Shown here: piece after piece, positions 43,823 through 52,471 of the stretch
How the letters are laid out: each line of letters opens with the position of its first letter
How positions within the stretch are numbered: the first letter of the stretch is position 1
Program-made: the position numbers and the translations under genes
Assembly: GCA_023442945.1 (NCBI GenBank)
Contig: JAEZWW010000026.1
Location: 124,001-188,000 of the forward strand
Reading direction: 5' to 3'
Origin: Pseudomonadota bacterium
GTDB taxonomy: Bacteria > Pseudomonadota > Gammaproteobacteria > Burkholderiales > Burkholderiaceae_C
DNA: 64,000 nucleotides
The notes under the pieces: model-generated
The model's database searches: none
The model's input: the letters and a program-made list of their open reading frames with translations, nothing else
Told to the model about the DNA's origin: nothing

Positions 43823-44392
43823 TCAGCTGCCCCAGCCGATCAGGGCCGCCACACCCAGGACGGCGAAGATCGCCGCCGACACCATGTGGACCACCCGGAT
43901 CGGCACTTTCTTGACCAGCTTGTCGCCAAACCAGACGACGGGCGCGTTCGCCAGCATCATCCCCAGGGTGGTGCCGGCCACCACGGCGAACCACGCCTTG
44001 TACTGTGCGGCCAGGGCCACCGTGGCGATCTGCGTCTTGTCGCCCATCTCGGCCAGGAAAAACGCCACGACGGTGGTGCCGAAGACGCCCAGGCTGCCGG
44101 TGCTGGACGGCGTGTCGCTGTCGTCCAGCTTGTCGGGAATCAACATCCAGATCGCCATGGCGATGAACGACAGGCCCAGCACCCAGCGCAGCACGTTGGG
44201 GCCGAGGAAGGTCGTGACCCAGCTGCCCACGGCGCCGGCAAGCGCGTGGTTGACCAGCGTGGCGACGAGGATACCCAGGACGATGGGCCACGGTTTGCGA
44301 AAGCGCGCGGCGAGGAGCAGGGACAGCAACTGGGTCTTGTCGCCCATTTCGGCGAGCGCCACGATGCCGGTGGAGATCAGAAAGGCTTCCAT
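43823..44392 (-). CDS. UPF0016/GDT1 family cation exporter
   Basis: 189-residue integral membrane protein with the duplicated signature EMGDKTQLL (first half) and EMGDKTQIA (second half), and about six membrane spans. Family members such as MneA and TMEM165 export Mn2+ or exchange Ca2+/Mn2+. The start is ATG 44392; TTG 44404 is upstream in frame. The leader was checked for a yybP-ykoY Mn2+ riboswitch without a convincing match. Confidence 0.88.
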   Translation of the reverse strand: MEAFLISTGIVALAEMGDKTQLLSLLLAARFRKPWPIVLGILVATLVNHALAGAVGSWVTTFLGPNVLRWVLGLSFIAMAIWMLIPDKLDDSDTPSSTGSLGVFGTTVVAFFLAEMGDKTQIATVALAAQYKAWFAVVAGTTLGMMLANAPVVWFGDKLVKKVPIRVVHMVSAAIFAVLGVAALIGWGS

Positions 44393-44566
44393 AAATGGGT
44401 ACAAAAGTGGTAATTTTGACAGGAGCCCGAGGCGGTTGGCTGAACTGCCCCTTAGTCAGGTGACTGCTGGCCGAGGGCGGCGGATTGTAGGGGGCGAGCG
44501 TGTCTTGCGCGCAACAGGGCGCAAGCTGAAATAGCCATTTATTTTGGTCGGGGATTTTCCCAATGC

Positions 44567-44593
44567 TTGACTTTGGTGGTTCTGCCGCATAAT
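44567..44593 (+). promoter_or_regulatory. Promoter of the RRM gene
   Basis: TTGACT (44567-44572) and CATAAT (44588-44593), spacer 15 (16 if ATAATT is taken as the -10). It would give a 5' leader of about 135 nt. Confidence 0.6.
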
Positions 44594-44692
44594 TCTCCGC
44601 GTGTGCATTCAGCACATCTTGTGGTCTTGCGGTGAACTCAGTCAGTCTCCCTTCCTTGCCAGCCCTGCGCAGCTTCGTCGAAGGCGGTTTGC

Positions 44693-44728
44693 GGACTCCA
44701 TCGCGTTTCTTTTGTCTTTGAGGAGTCC
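44693..44728 (+). promoter_or_regulatory. Hairpin that can cover the ribosome binding site
   Basis: GGACTCC (44693-44699) is the exact complement of GGAGTCC (44722-44728). The second arm includes most of the Shine-Dalgarno sequence GAGGAG (44720-44725) of the RRM gene, which starts at 44736. The loop is 22 nt and U-rich. Confidence 0.5.
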
Positions 44729-44735
44729 CTGTTTA

Positions 44736-45314
44736 ATGGGCAACAAACTGTACGTCGGCAACTTGCCGTATTCGGTGCGCGACGCCGATCTGGAGCAAGC
44801 ATTTGCCGAATTTGGCTCGGTCACGAGCGCGAAAGTCATGATGGAGCGCGACACCGGTCGTTCCAAAGGCTTTGGCTTCGTGGAGATGGGCAGCGATGAC
44901 GAGGCCCAGGCCGCGATCAACGGCATGAACGGTCAGCCCCTGGGCGGCCGCAACGTCGTCGTGAACGAAGCCCGTCCGATGGAGGCGCGTCCGCCCCGCT
45001 CTGGCGGCTACGGCGGTGGCGGTGGTGGTTACGGCGGCGGTGGCGGCTACGGTGGTGGTGGTGGTGGTTACGGCGGCGGCCGTCGCGAAGGCGGCGGTGG
45101 CGGTGGTGGCTACGGTGGTGGCCGTCGCGAAGGCGGTTACGGCGGTGGTCGTGACGGCGGTGGCGGCGATGGCAGCTTCCGCAGCCCCTATGGCGCCGGC
45201 CCGCGTGGCGGTGCTGGTGGCGGTCGCCGTGAAGGCGGTGGCGGCTACGGCGGTGGTCGCCGTGACGACCGTTACGACGGCGGTGGCCGCGATGGTGGTG
45301 GCGACGACTATTGA
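44736..45314 (+). CDS. Glycine-rich RRM RNA-binding protein
   Basis: 192-residue protein. One RRM domain (residues 1-~82) has RNP2 LYVGNLPYS and RNP1 KGFGFVEM. A low-complexity tail of GGYGGG, GRREGG and GRRDD units follows, ending in DDY. Such single-RRM Gly-rich proteins occur in cyanobacteria and betaproteobacteria and are often cold-induced RNA chaperones. It has its own promoter, a long leader and a strong terminator, so it is a monocistronic unit. Confidence 0.93.
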   Translation: MGNKLYVGNLPYSVRDADLEQAFAEFGSVTSAKVMMERDTGRSKGFGFVEMGSDDEAQAAINGMNGQPLGGRNVVVNEARPMEARPPRSGGYGGGGGGYGGGGGYGGGGGGYGGGRREGGGGGGGYGGGRREGGYGGGRDGGGGDGSFRSPYGAGPRGGAGGGRREGGGGYGGGRRDDRYDGGGRDGGGDDY

Positions 45315-45380
45315 TCTCGCCCTCAGTCGCGCCAAGAACGCGTGACCACAGAAGCGACAACCGCGCTTGATCGGTTGCAC

Positions 45381-45404
45381 AAAGGCTCCTTCGGGAGCCT
45401 TTTT
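45381..45404 (+). terminator. Intrinsic terminator of the RRM gene
   Basis: AGGCTCC-TTCG-GGAGCCT followed by TTTT: perfect 7-bp stem with a stable TTCG loop. Confidence 0.92.
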
Positions 45405-45458
45405 CATGGGCAGAGCTTAGCGCCGTCTATCGCCGCCAGCCAGCGAACGAGCCAATTC

Positions 45459-46295
45459 TCAAGATTGGCTTTCACCCTCGCGTGCCTTGCGACCGCGCCC
45501 CTCCATGAGCCGGTCGTACCAGCGGTTGGGCAACGCGCGCAGCACTTTGGCCGCGATGCCCATGGGCCAGGGGATCACGGTGTAAGACCGTCCCGCCTGA
45601 ATGGCGCGAAACGCCCGGTCTGCAAACGCCGGGGCCGACATCAGAAAGGGCATGGCGTAGCGATTGCCCCGCGTGAGCGGCGTGTCGATGAACCCTGGCG
45701 TGAGCGTCAGGACCCGAACACCCGAATGGCGCAGCTCACCTCGCAGGCTTTCGCAGTAGCTAACGACGCCCGCCTTGCTTGCACAGTAGGCGCCGTGACC
45801 GGGCAAGCCGCGAATGGCGGCCACGCTGGCTATCCCGACCAGGCTGCCATGGCCACGCTGGCGCATCGGGGCGACAAAAGGGTGGAATGTGGCCGCCATC
45901 CCGACATTGTTGACGGCAAAGGTGCGGGCCATGACTTCCAGGTCGCTGCGCTCGGCCGTGTCCATGCCGATGCTGATGCCGGCGTTGGCGATGACCACGT
46001 CAGGTAAGCCCTGTTGGGCCAGACAGGCTTCGGCTGCCGCAATGATGCTGTCGGGCTGCGAGACATCTGCCGCGCCAACCCAGAAGCGGTCTGGCGACCA
46101 GCCCAGCTGCGCAGCCCAGTCGCGAATGGCGTCGTCGCGCCGGGCGACCAGTGCCAAACGCCAGCCCGCCTGGTAGAAGCGCAGCGCCAGCGCCTGTCCC
46201 AGGCCGCTCGACGCGCCGGTGATGAAGACCAAAGGCGCCGACTCGGGGCTGGCGATGGGGGCGCTTGGCGGCGACCCGTTGGCCGAAAAGGTCAT
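45459..46295 (-). CDS. SDR-family oxidoreductase
   Basis: 278-residue short-chain dehydrogenase with TGASSGLGQ, ANAG and catalytic YCASK, and an extended C-terminus with a hydrophobic patch and basic end. It resembles DltE/YqjQ-like SDRs. It lies 42 bases downstream of lptC on the same strand, so it may be part of that operon. Substrate unknown. Confidence 0.84.
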   Translation of the reverse strand: MTFSANGSPPSAPIASPESAPLVFITGASSGLGQALALRFYQAGWRLALVARRDDAIRDWAAQLGWSPDRFWVGAADVSQPDSIIAAAEACLAQQGLPDVVIANAGISIGMDTAERSDLEVMARTFAVNNVGMAATFHPFVAPMRQRGHGSLVGIASVAAIRGLPGHGAYCASKAGVVSYCESLRGELRHSGVRVLTLTPGFIDTPLTRGNRYAMPFLMSAPAFADRAFRAIQAGRSYTVIPWPMGIAAKVLRALPNRWYDRLMEGRGRKAREGESQS

Positions 46296-46337
46296 GGGCG
46301 TTGGGCGCGCAGCCAGTCAGGACCCGCCATCCGGCGC

Positions 46338-46955
46338 TTATTTCTTGGGCTGCAGGACGCCACGCACGCGCCCTTTCAGTTCGGCCACGCCGGTGCGATC
46401 GTTGTACTCAAACTGGTCGCCGACGAACCGGTCCGTGCCGCGCAGGAGTTCGACGGGCTTGTCCGAGCTCACGCGGTCCTCGTCTACAAAAGCATGCAGG
46501 TAGTCGCCGCGGAATTCCAAGCGCGGCTGTACGCTGCCATTGGGCAGGGTGACGGGTTCGCGCACCACCACCGCGTTGCCGTACAGCTGGATCTCCGAGC
46601 CATCGCTGTTGGAGACGCCGCGCAAGGCTGTACCGACCGTGACGCGCCCTTGTGCGTCGATCGACCGCATGTGCGGGTCCTTGACTTCCAGGGTGTCGGT
46701 GGCGGGGTAGTGGTGGCCCTCCACACCGGTCAGATCGGACGTCAAACGCCCGGTAACGTCGAAACTGCGCACCCGAAATTGCTGCATGAAATAGTCCGGC
46801 TCCTTCGATACTGCAGCCGGCTGGGAGTCCGTCACAAATTTGGGTGCACTGCGCACCAGCCACCAGGTGCCCAACGCGAACATCATCATCATCAGGGCCG
46901 GTAGCCAGGTGGACAGCTGGTCGCGTCCAATGCGAGCCAGGCGCGATTCGCTCAT
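46338..46955 (-). CDS. lptC: LPS export protein LptC
   Basis: 205-residue bitopic inner-membrane protein of the Lpt bridge that passes LPS from LptBFG to LptA. One N-terminal membrane segment (STWLPALMMMMFALGTWWLV) is followed by a beta-jellyroll periplasmic domain. Start ATG 46955 overlaps the kdsC stop by 4 bases. lptA and lptB do not follow, unlike in many proteobacteria. Confidence 0.92.
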   Translation of the reverse strand: MSESRLARIGRDQLSTWLPALMMMMFALGTWWLVRSAPKFVTDSQPAAVSKEPDYFMQQFRVRSFDVTGRLTSDLTGVEGHHYPATDTLEVKDPHMRSIDAQGRVTVGTALRGVSNSDGSEIQLYGNAVVVREPVTLPNGSVQPRLEFRGDYLHAFVDEDRVSSDKPVELLRGTDRFVGDQFEYNDRTGVAELKGRVRGVLQPKK

Positions 46956-47512
46956 GCCGTTCCTTTCTTGCCCAAGGCGTCTGCCAGCAGGCGCGTGTAC
47001 TGCCCGCTGGCGACCAGCAACAGGTCGCACAGTTCACGTGCGGCACCTTCGCCAGCGCGGGCCTGGGTCACGTAATCGGCCACTTGCAGGGCTTCTGCGT
47101 GCGCGAGCGGCGGCGCGCAGGCGAAGGCCACCTGCGTCAGCACCGGCAGGTCGGGCCAATCGTCGCCCATGGCGGCGGCCTGTTCCCAGCCCAAGCCCAA
47201 TTCGGCCAGCAGCGTTTCGGCCGCCGGGCGCTTGTCCTCGGTCCCGAGTCGGACATGGGTCACGCCCAGGGCCGCCAAGCGCTTGCGCAGCGCAGCAGAA
47301 TCGCGCCCCGAAATCACCGCCGGCACGATGCCGGCTTGCGCCAGCAGCTTGATGCCGTGACCGTCCAGCGTGTGAAAGCGCTTGAGCGTTTCGCCCTCGG
47401 CCGAAAAGTACAGGCCGCCGTCGGTCAACACGCCATCCACGTCGAAGAACACCACGCGGATGTCCTGCGCTTTCAGCAGGACTTCGGGCGGCCAGGTCAG
47501 GGCAGGGGACAT
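46952..47512 (-). CDS. kdsC: KDO-8-phosphate phosphatase
   Basis: 186-residue C0-type HAD phosphatase that makes free KDO for LPS. Motif I FFDVDGVLTDG, motif II ISGRDS, the lysine in EDKRPAAE and motif IV MGDDWPDL are intact. The true start is ATG 47512, overlapping the kdsD stop (ATGA). Confidence 0.96.
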   Translation of the reverse strand: MSPALTWPPEVLLKAQDIRVVFFDVDGVLTDGGLYFSAEGETLKRFHTLDGHGIKLLAQAGIVPAVISGRDSAALRKRLAALGVTHVRLGTEDKRPAAETLLAELGLGWEQAAAMGDDWPDLPVLTQVAFACAPPLAHAEALQVADYVTQARAGEGAARELCDLLLVASGQYTRLLADALGKKGTA

Positions 47513-48489
47513 CAAATGACTTTCGCGCGCATCAGGTCGTTGCTGTTGATGGCGCCCACCAGCTGACCCGCTTGGTCTTGCACCAGCAGCACGGTCACGC
47601 GGTGCTGTTCCATCATTTTGGCGGCCTCGGCCGCCAGGGCGTCGTCGCGGATCTGCCGGGGGCTGGGGTGCATTACCTCCTGGGCGGTCAACGCTCGCAG
47701 GTCGCGCCCGGTTTCCACCAGCCGGCGCAAATCGCCGTCGGTGAAGATGCCCAGGGCACGTCCGCCCCCATCCACCACCGCTGAGGCTCCCAGGCCCTTG
47801 CGGGTCATCTCGCGCATCAGTTCGCTGAAACTCGCGCCCGGGCCGACGGCGGGCACGGCCTCGCCGCTGCGCATGATGTCCATCACCCGCGTCAGCAGGC
47901 GGCGCCCCAGCGCGCCCCCGGGGTGCGAGCGGGCGAAGTCCTCGGCCTTGAAGCCGCGCGCGTCCAGCAGCGCCATGGCCAGGGCGTCGCCCAGCGCCAT
48001 CTGCGCGGTGGTGCTCGCTGTCGGGGCCAGGTTGAGTGGGCAGGCTTCCTTTTCGACGCCACTGTCCAGCACCAGGTCGGCGTTGCGGCCCAGGGTGGAC
48101 TGTGGATGCCCCGTCATGGCCACCAGCGGAGCGCCCATTCGGCGAATCAGGGGCAGCAAGGTGGTCAGTTCGTCGGCCTCGCCACTGTTCGAGATGGCCA
48201 GCACCACGTCGACCGGCATCACCATGCCCAGATCGCCGTGGCTGGCCTCGGCCGGGTGCACGAACATCGCCGGTGTGCCGGTGGACGCCAGCGTGGCGGC
48301 GATCTTGCGGCCGATGTGCCCGCTTTTGCCCATGCCCATCACGACCACACGGCCGCTCACGCGCAGCATCAACTCGACGGCGCGCACGAAGTCGCCGTTC
48401 AATCGGTGTTTGAGGCCCTGCACGGCGGCCGCCTCGATGTCCAGCGTTTCATGGGCCAGGCGCAAGGCCTGGGTGGGATCGAAACTCAT
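47512..48489 (-). CDS. kdsD: Arabinose-5-phosphate isomerase
   Basis: 325 residues: an SIS domain (about 35-170; GKSGHIGRKIAATLASTGTP) followed by two CBS domains. It converts ribulose-5-P to arabinose-5-P, the first KDO precursor. It forms a tightly overlapping operon kdsD-kdsC-lptC and is divergent from the Kef antiporter with only 40 bases between. Confidence 0.96.
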   Translation of the reverse strand: MSFDPTQALRLAHETLDIEAAAVQGLKHRLNGDFVRAVELMLRVSGRVVVMGMGKSGHIGRKIAATLASTGTPAMFVHPAEASHGDLGMVMPVDVVLAISNSGEADELTTLLPLIRRMGAPLVAMTGHPQSTLGRNADLVLDSGVEKEACPLNLAPTASTTAQMALGDALAMALLDARGFKAEDFARSHPGGALGRRLLTRVMDIMRSGEAVPAVGPGASFSELMREMTRKGLGASAVVDGGGRALGIFTDGDLRRLVETGRDLRALTAQEVMHPSPRQIRDDALAAEAAKMMEQHRVTVLLVQDQAGQLVGAINSNDLMRAKVI

Positions 48490-48529
48490 GGGGAGGATTT
48501 TATCGATTGCCTTCCGCTAGCATGCGCAG

Positions 48530-50515
48530 ATGAATGCCCTGGAGCTGACCCTGCTGTACCTGCTGGCCGCTGTGACGGCGGTCACGGTCTGCCGTTGGGC
48601 CAAGCTCCCGGCGATCCTGGGCTACCTGGTGGCCGGCGTGTTGATGGAGCCGCATACGCTCGGCCTTGCCTATGGCCAGGACGCGGAAAGTATCCGCCAT
48701 CTGGCGGAGTATGGCGTGGTGTTCCTGATGTTCGTGATCGGGCTGGAGTTCAACCTGCCCAAGCTGCGGGCCATGCGCCAGCACGTGTTCGGCCTGGGGC
48801 TGGCGCAGGTCGGGCTGACCATGCTGTTCGTCACCCTGGCGGGCATGGCGCTGCAGGCGCTGGCCCCGCAATGGTGGCCCCTGGGCTGGCAGACCTCGCT
48901 CACGCTGGCGGGCGCGCTGGCGATGAGCAGCACCGCCATCGTGGTCAAGATGATGGCCGACCGCCTGGAATTGGATACGCCCTATGGCCAGCGCGTCATG
49001 GGCGTGCTGCTGTTCCAGGATTTGGCGGTGGTCTGGTTGCTGGTGCTGGTGCCCGCCTTAGGGGCAGAGCCAGAAGCGCTGCTTGCCTCCCTGTTGGCCG
49101 CCAGCGTCAAGGGCGCGCTTCTGATCGCCTTGCTCCTGTGGGGCGGTCAGCGCGTGATGCGCTGGTGGCTGACACTGGTGGCGCGCGCCAAGAGCGAAGA
49201 GCTGTTCGTGCTGAACCTGCTGCTGCTGGCGTTGGGCCTGGCCTGGCTGACCGAGCAGGCCGGGCTGAGCCTGGCGCTGGGCGCCTTCATCTGCGGCGTG
49301 CTGATCTCCGAGACCGAATTCAAGGTCCAGGTCGAATCCGAGATCCGCCCCTTCCACGACGTGCTCTTGGGCCTGTTCTTCATCACCATCGGCATGCTGC
49401 TGGATTGGCGCCAAGTCATCATGCAGTGGCATTTGGTGCTGATGTTGTTGGTGATCCCGGTGCTGTTCAAGCTCGGCCTGGTGACGCTGCTGGCGCGCTG
49501 GCTGGGCGCCAGTGGCGGCGTGGCGCTGCGCACGGGTCTTTACCTCGCGCAGGCGGGTGAATTCGGCTTCGTGCTGCTGTCCATCGGCCGGCGTGAAGGC
49601 CTGATTCCACCAGAACTGTTCACGCCCGTGCTGGCGGCCATGGTGCTGTCGATGTTGGCCACGCCCTTCATCATCATGGCCAGCAACCGCATCGTCATGC
49701 GTCTGGTCGCTAGCGAATGGATGCAGCAGTCGCTGCAGATGACGGCCATCGCGCAGGACACCATCAACACCCGCGCCCATGTGCTGATCTGCGGCTACGG
49801 CCGCAGCGGCCAGGCCATGGCGCGTCTCCTGGAGCTGGAAGGCATTCCCTACGTCGCGCTGGACCTGGACCCCGATCGCGTGCGCCAGGCCCGTGCCGCC
49901 GGCCAGGCCGTGGTGTTTGGCGATGCCGCCAAGGCGCAGGCGCTGATCGCCGCCGGCCTGGGGCGCGCCAGCGCCGTCGCCATCACCTACCTGGACCAGC
50001 ACAGCGCCATGAAGGTGCTGGACGCGGTACGCCACCACGCGCCGCACGTGCCCGTCATCGTGCGCACCCAGACCGACCGCGACCTGGAAGCGCTGCGCGC
50101 CGCTGGCGCCACCGAGGTCGTCCCCGAATCGCTGGAAGGCTCGCTGATGTTGGGCAGTCACGCGCTGGCGCTGGTGGGCGTGCCCATGCGGCGCGTGATC
50201 CGCATCGTGCAGGAGCAGCGCGAGGCGCGCTACGGCCTGCTGCGCGGCTTCTTCCACGGCGCCGACGACGTCAGTGAAGACGAAATGGCGCAGGAGCGCC
50301 TGGCCACCTTCACCATCCCCGAACGCCTGGCGGGCCAGCATCTGGCCCAGGTGCTGACCGACAGCGGCGGCGAGCTGCGCGCCATCAGCCTGCGCCGGCG
50401 CAACGGCCGCCCGGCGCCCACCGACGACGACCCGCAGGTCGGCGGCGGCGACACGGTCGTGCTGTCCGGCCGGGCCGACGCGCTCGCCCGCGCCGAGGAA
50501 GCCCTGGCCGCCTGA
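48530..50515 (+). CDS. Kef/CPA2-type monovalent cation:proton antiporter
   Basis: 661-residue inner-membrane protein: about 12 membrane segments (residues ~1-385), an RCK N-terminal Rossmann domain (HVLICGYGRSGQAMARLLE, from ~405) and an RCK_C-like end. Motifs such as LFQDLAVVWLL and FFITIGMLLDW are typical. It is Kef/YbaL-like; whether it carries K+ or Na+, and whether glutathione controls it, is not shown. Confidence 0.93.
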   Translation: MNALELTLLYLLAAVTAVTVCRWAKLPAILGYLVAGVLMEPHTLGLAYGQDAESIRHLAEYGVVFLMFVIGLEFNLPKLRAMRQHVFGLGLAQVGLTMLFVTLAGMALQALAPQWWPLGWQTSLTLAGALAMSSTAIVVKMMADRLELDTPYGQRVMGVLLFQDLAVVWLLVLVPALGAEPEALLASLLAASVKGALLIALLLWGGQRVMRWWLTLVARAKSEELFVLNLLLLALGLAWLTEQAGLSLALGAFICGVLISETEFKVQVESEIRPFHDVLLGLFFITIGMLLDWRQVIMQWHLVLMLLVIPVLFKLGLVTLLARWLGASGGVALRTGLYLAQAGEFGFVLLSIGRREGLIPPELFTPVLAAMVLSMLATPFIIMASNRIVMRLVASEWMQQSLQMTAIAQDTINTRAHVLICGYGRSGQAMARLLELEGIPYVALDLDPDRVRQARAAGQAVVFGDAAKAQALIAAGLGRASAVAITYLDQHSAMKVLDAVRHHAPHVPVIVRTQTDRDLEALRAAGATEVVPESLEGSLMLGSHALALVGVPMRRVIRIVQEQREARYGLLRGFFHGADDVSEDEMAQERLATFTIPERLAGQHLAQVLTDSGGELRAISLRRRNGRPAPTDDDPQVGGGDTVVLSGRADALARAEEALAA

Positions 50516-50621
50516 GGCGCGCGGCCGCCGCGTCTGCCGCAGGTCAAAGGCCGATCAGATCGGGCCGGCCGCTTGCGCCAAGCAAGTGCCCGACACCCCC
50601 AGCACGCGGCACAATGGGCGC

Positions 50622-51179
50622 ATGACCATGCCCTTGTCCGTCAGCGACTACCTGCGACAGCACATCCGCACCGTGCCCGACTGGCCCGCGCCGGGCGTGC
50701 AGTTCCGCGACATCACGCCGCTGCTGCAGGACCCGCGCGTGTTTCGCGTGCTGATCGACGCCTTCGTGCACCGTTACATGGACCCGGCGCTGCGCCCCGA
50801 CGTGGTGGCGGGGCTGGACGCGCGCGGCTTCATCGTCGGCTCGGTCGTGGCGTACGAGCTGGGCGTTGGCTTCGTGCCGATCCGCAAGAAGGGCAAGCTG
50901 CCCTTCACCACGGTCGAAGAAACCTACGAGCTGGAATACGGCAGCGCCACCGTCGAGCTGCACACCGACGCCGTGCACGCCGGCCAGCGCGTGCTGCTGA
51001 TCGACGATTTGATCGCCACCGGCGGCACCATGATGGCCGGGCGGCGCTTGCTGGAAAAGCTGGGCGCGCAGATCACCGAAGGTGCGGCCATCGTCGACCT
51101 GCCCGAGCTGGGCGGATCGGATCGCCTGAAGGAATCGGGCCTGCCGCTCTTCACGCTGGTGGATTTCGAGGGACATTGA
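50622..51179 (+). CDS. apt: Adenine phosphoribosyltransferase
   Basis: 185-residue purine-salvage enzyme that makes AMP from adenine and PRPP. The PRPP motif VLLIDDLIATGGTM and the N-terminal PGVQFRDITPLL hood are present. Start ATG 50622, with 50628 as an alternative. Confidence 0.96.
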   Translation: MTMPLSVSDYLRQHIRTVPDWPAPGVQFRDITPLLQDPRVFRVLIDAFVHRYMDPALRPDVVAGLDARGFIVGSVVAYELGVGFVPIRKKGKLPFTTVEETYELEYGSATVELHTDAVHAGQRVLLIDDLIATGGTMMAGRRLLEKLGAQITEGAAIVDLPELGGSDRLKESGLPLFTLVDFEGH

Positions 51180-51334
51180 GGCCTTGGCAACTTCTTTTGT
51201 ATCCGACACTCGACGGGCAAGTGTCCTGGGCACTTCCTCATGAGATCGGTCACGTCGTATTCAACGGGGCACAAGTGCGCCTCGATCAGTAGTTTAACTT
51301 CAGTCTTTCTTTAATTAAAGATGATGGTCTTTGT
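51180..51334. other. AT-rich junction between apt and the Fic gene
   Basis: The last ~45 bases are markedly AT-rich (TTTAATTAAAG, GTTTAAATTAAAAAC), unlike the rest of the window. An AAAGA/TCTTT dyad may end the Fic transcript. This looks like the edge of an inserted segment; no direct repeats are evident. Confidence 0.45.
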
Positions 51335-52468
51335 TTAAATTAAAAACAGGTCAACGTAAGGTTTGAACTCGTAGATTCGCCCGCGCTGCTGTCCTGTCAC
51401 TTCAGTCAGGATGCCCTTGTTTACCAAGGCCTTGAGTAACGCATTCGCAGTTGGCGCACTGATGTCCAGTGCCACTTCCAGTCCGCGTGCGTCCACGATT
51501 GGTTGCCGGTATAGGTGGTTGAGCGTCTGCCGAGCGAGCGGTGCGCGCTTGCCTAGGTCCAAGATCGACTGCTCGGTTTGCGTGCGTAGCGCGAGGATTT
51601 GCTGAAATACCGCTTTGCCTTTGGTCGCCGTTTGGGATAAACCGCTGAGGAAGAAGCGCACCCAGTGGATCAGGTCATTGCTTGTTCGCACTCTCATCAG
51701 CGCGTCGTAGTAGCTTGCGCGATTGCGCTCAAAGAAGTCCGACAGATACAACGAAGGTTTGGCCAACAGGCCATGGCTGACTAGGTACAGTGGAATCAGC
51801 AAGCGCCCAATCCGTCCATTTCCGTCTAGAAATGGGTGAATCGTTTCGAACTGATAGTGGCTGATGGCGATCCGAATCAAGTGCGGCACGGCAATGTCCT
51901 CGTTGTGCCAGAACGCTTCCAGATCGCCCATCAACCCCGGCACGCCGTCGTGGTAGGGCGGAATGAACGCCGCATCAGACAGGCCCGAGCCACCAATCCA
52001 GTTCTGACTGAGGCGGAATTCTCCCGGTTGTTTATGCTCTCCTCGAACGCCCTGCATGAGTGTGGCGTGAGTGTTCTTGAGCAAGCGATTGGACAGTGGT
52101 AGTCGATGCAGCTCAGCCACAGCCGTGTTCACTGCGTCAATGTAGTTGCGCACTTCACGCCAGTCATCGCGTTTTTCGGGGCGAATCTGCTCCTCCGGCA
52201 TCAGTGCCTCGTCGATGCCAGTCTGCGTTCCCTCGATTTTGCTGGACGACTGCGCCTCTTTGACTACGTGCATTTCAATGAACAGATCAATGTCTGGCAC
52301 GATTAGCGAGAACGCGTTCAGCTCTCCCAACGCGCGCGTCGCCTGCTCCAGCAAGATGTTGATGGTCGGATCTTCCCAGGTCCAGAGCTGGTTAACCAGT
52401 GCCGGCTCGAAGCTCTTGTATTGATAGCGTGGACGCCAGTTGCCTGCTTTGAAGGTTTCGAATTTCAT
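51335..52468 (-). CDS. Fic family AMPylator-type protein
   Basis: 377-residue Fic protein. A Fic_N region comes first, then the class II inhibitory motif SSSKIEG (74-80) with Glu79, the Fic core with active-site HPFLDGNGR (H211-R219), and a C-terminal winged helix (~320-370). All key residues are intact, so it is likely an active, self-inhibited AMP transferase. Base composition is visibly lower in GC than both neighbours, suggesting acquisition between apt and mnmE. No separate antitoxin gene is adjacent. Targets unknown. Confidence 0.92.
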   Translation of the reverse strand: MKFETFKAGNWRPRYQYKSFEPALVNQLWTWEDPTINILLEQATRALGELNAFSLIVPDIDLFIEMHVVKEAQSSSKIEGTQTGIDEALMPEEQIRPEKRDDWREVRNYIDAVNTAVAELHRLPLSNRLLKNTHATLMQGVRGEHKQPGEFRLSQNWIGGSGLSDAAFIPPYHDGVPGLMGDLEAFWHNEDIAVPHLIRIAISHYQFETIHPFLDGNGRIGRLLIPLYLVSHGLLAKPSLYLSDFFERNRASYYDALMRVRTSNDLIHWVRFFLSGLSQTATKGKAVFQQILALRTQTEQSILDLGKRAPLARQTLNHLYRQPIVDARGLEVALDISAPTANALLKALVNKGILTEVTGQQRGRIYEFKPYVDLFLI

Positions 52469-52471
52469 GGC

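Larger units (their letters stand above)
44393..44735. other. Divergent regulatory gap, exporter / RRM gene
   Basis: 343 bases between divergent genes. Minus strand: TACAAT (complement at 44485-44490) is a likely -10 for the exporter, with a leader of ~85 nt. Plus strand: promoter and long leader of the RRM gene. No further gene seen. Confidence 0.55.

Noticed and set aside
44393..44490. yybP-ykoY manganese riboswitch before the UPF0016 exporter
   Set aside because: The leader is ~85 nt and I could not find the paired conserved loops of that class.
45000..45310. Repetitive GGTGGC tracts as a CRISPR-like or satellite array
   Set aside because: They are codons of the Gly-rich tail of the RRM protein; no spacer pattern.
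51180..52468. Fic toxin with a separate antitoxin gene
   Set aside because: No small gene adjoins it; the inhibitory motif is in the protein itself (class II).
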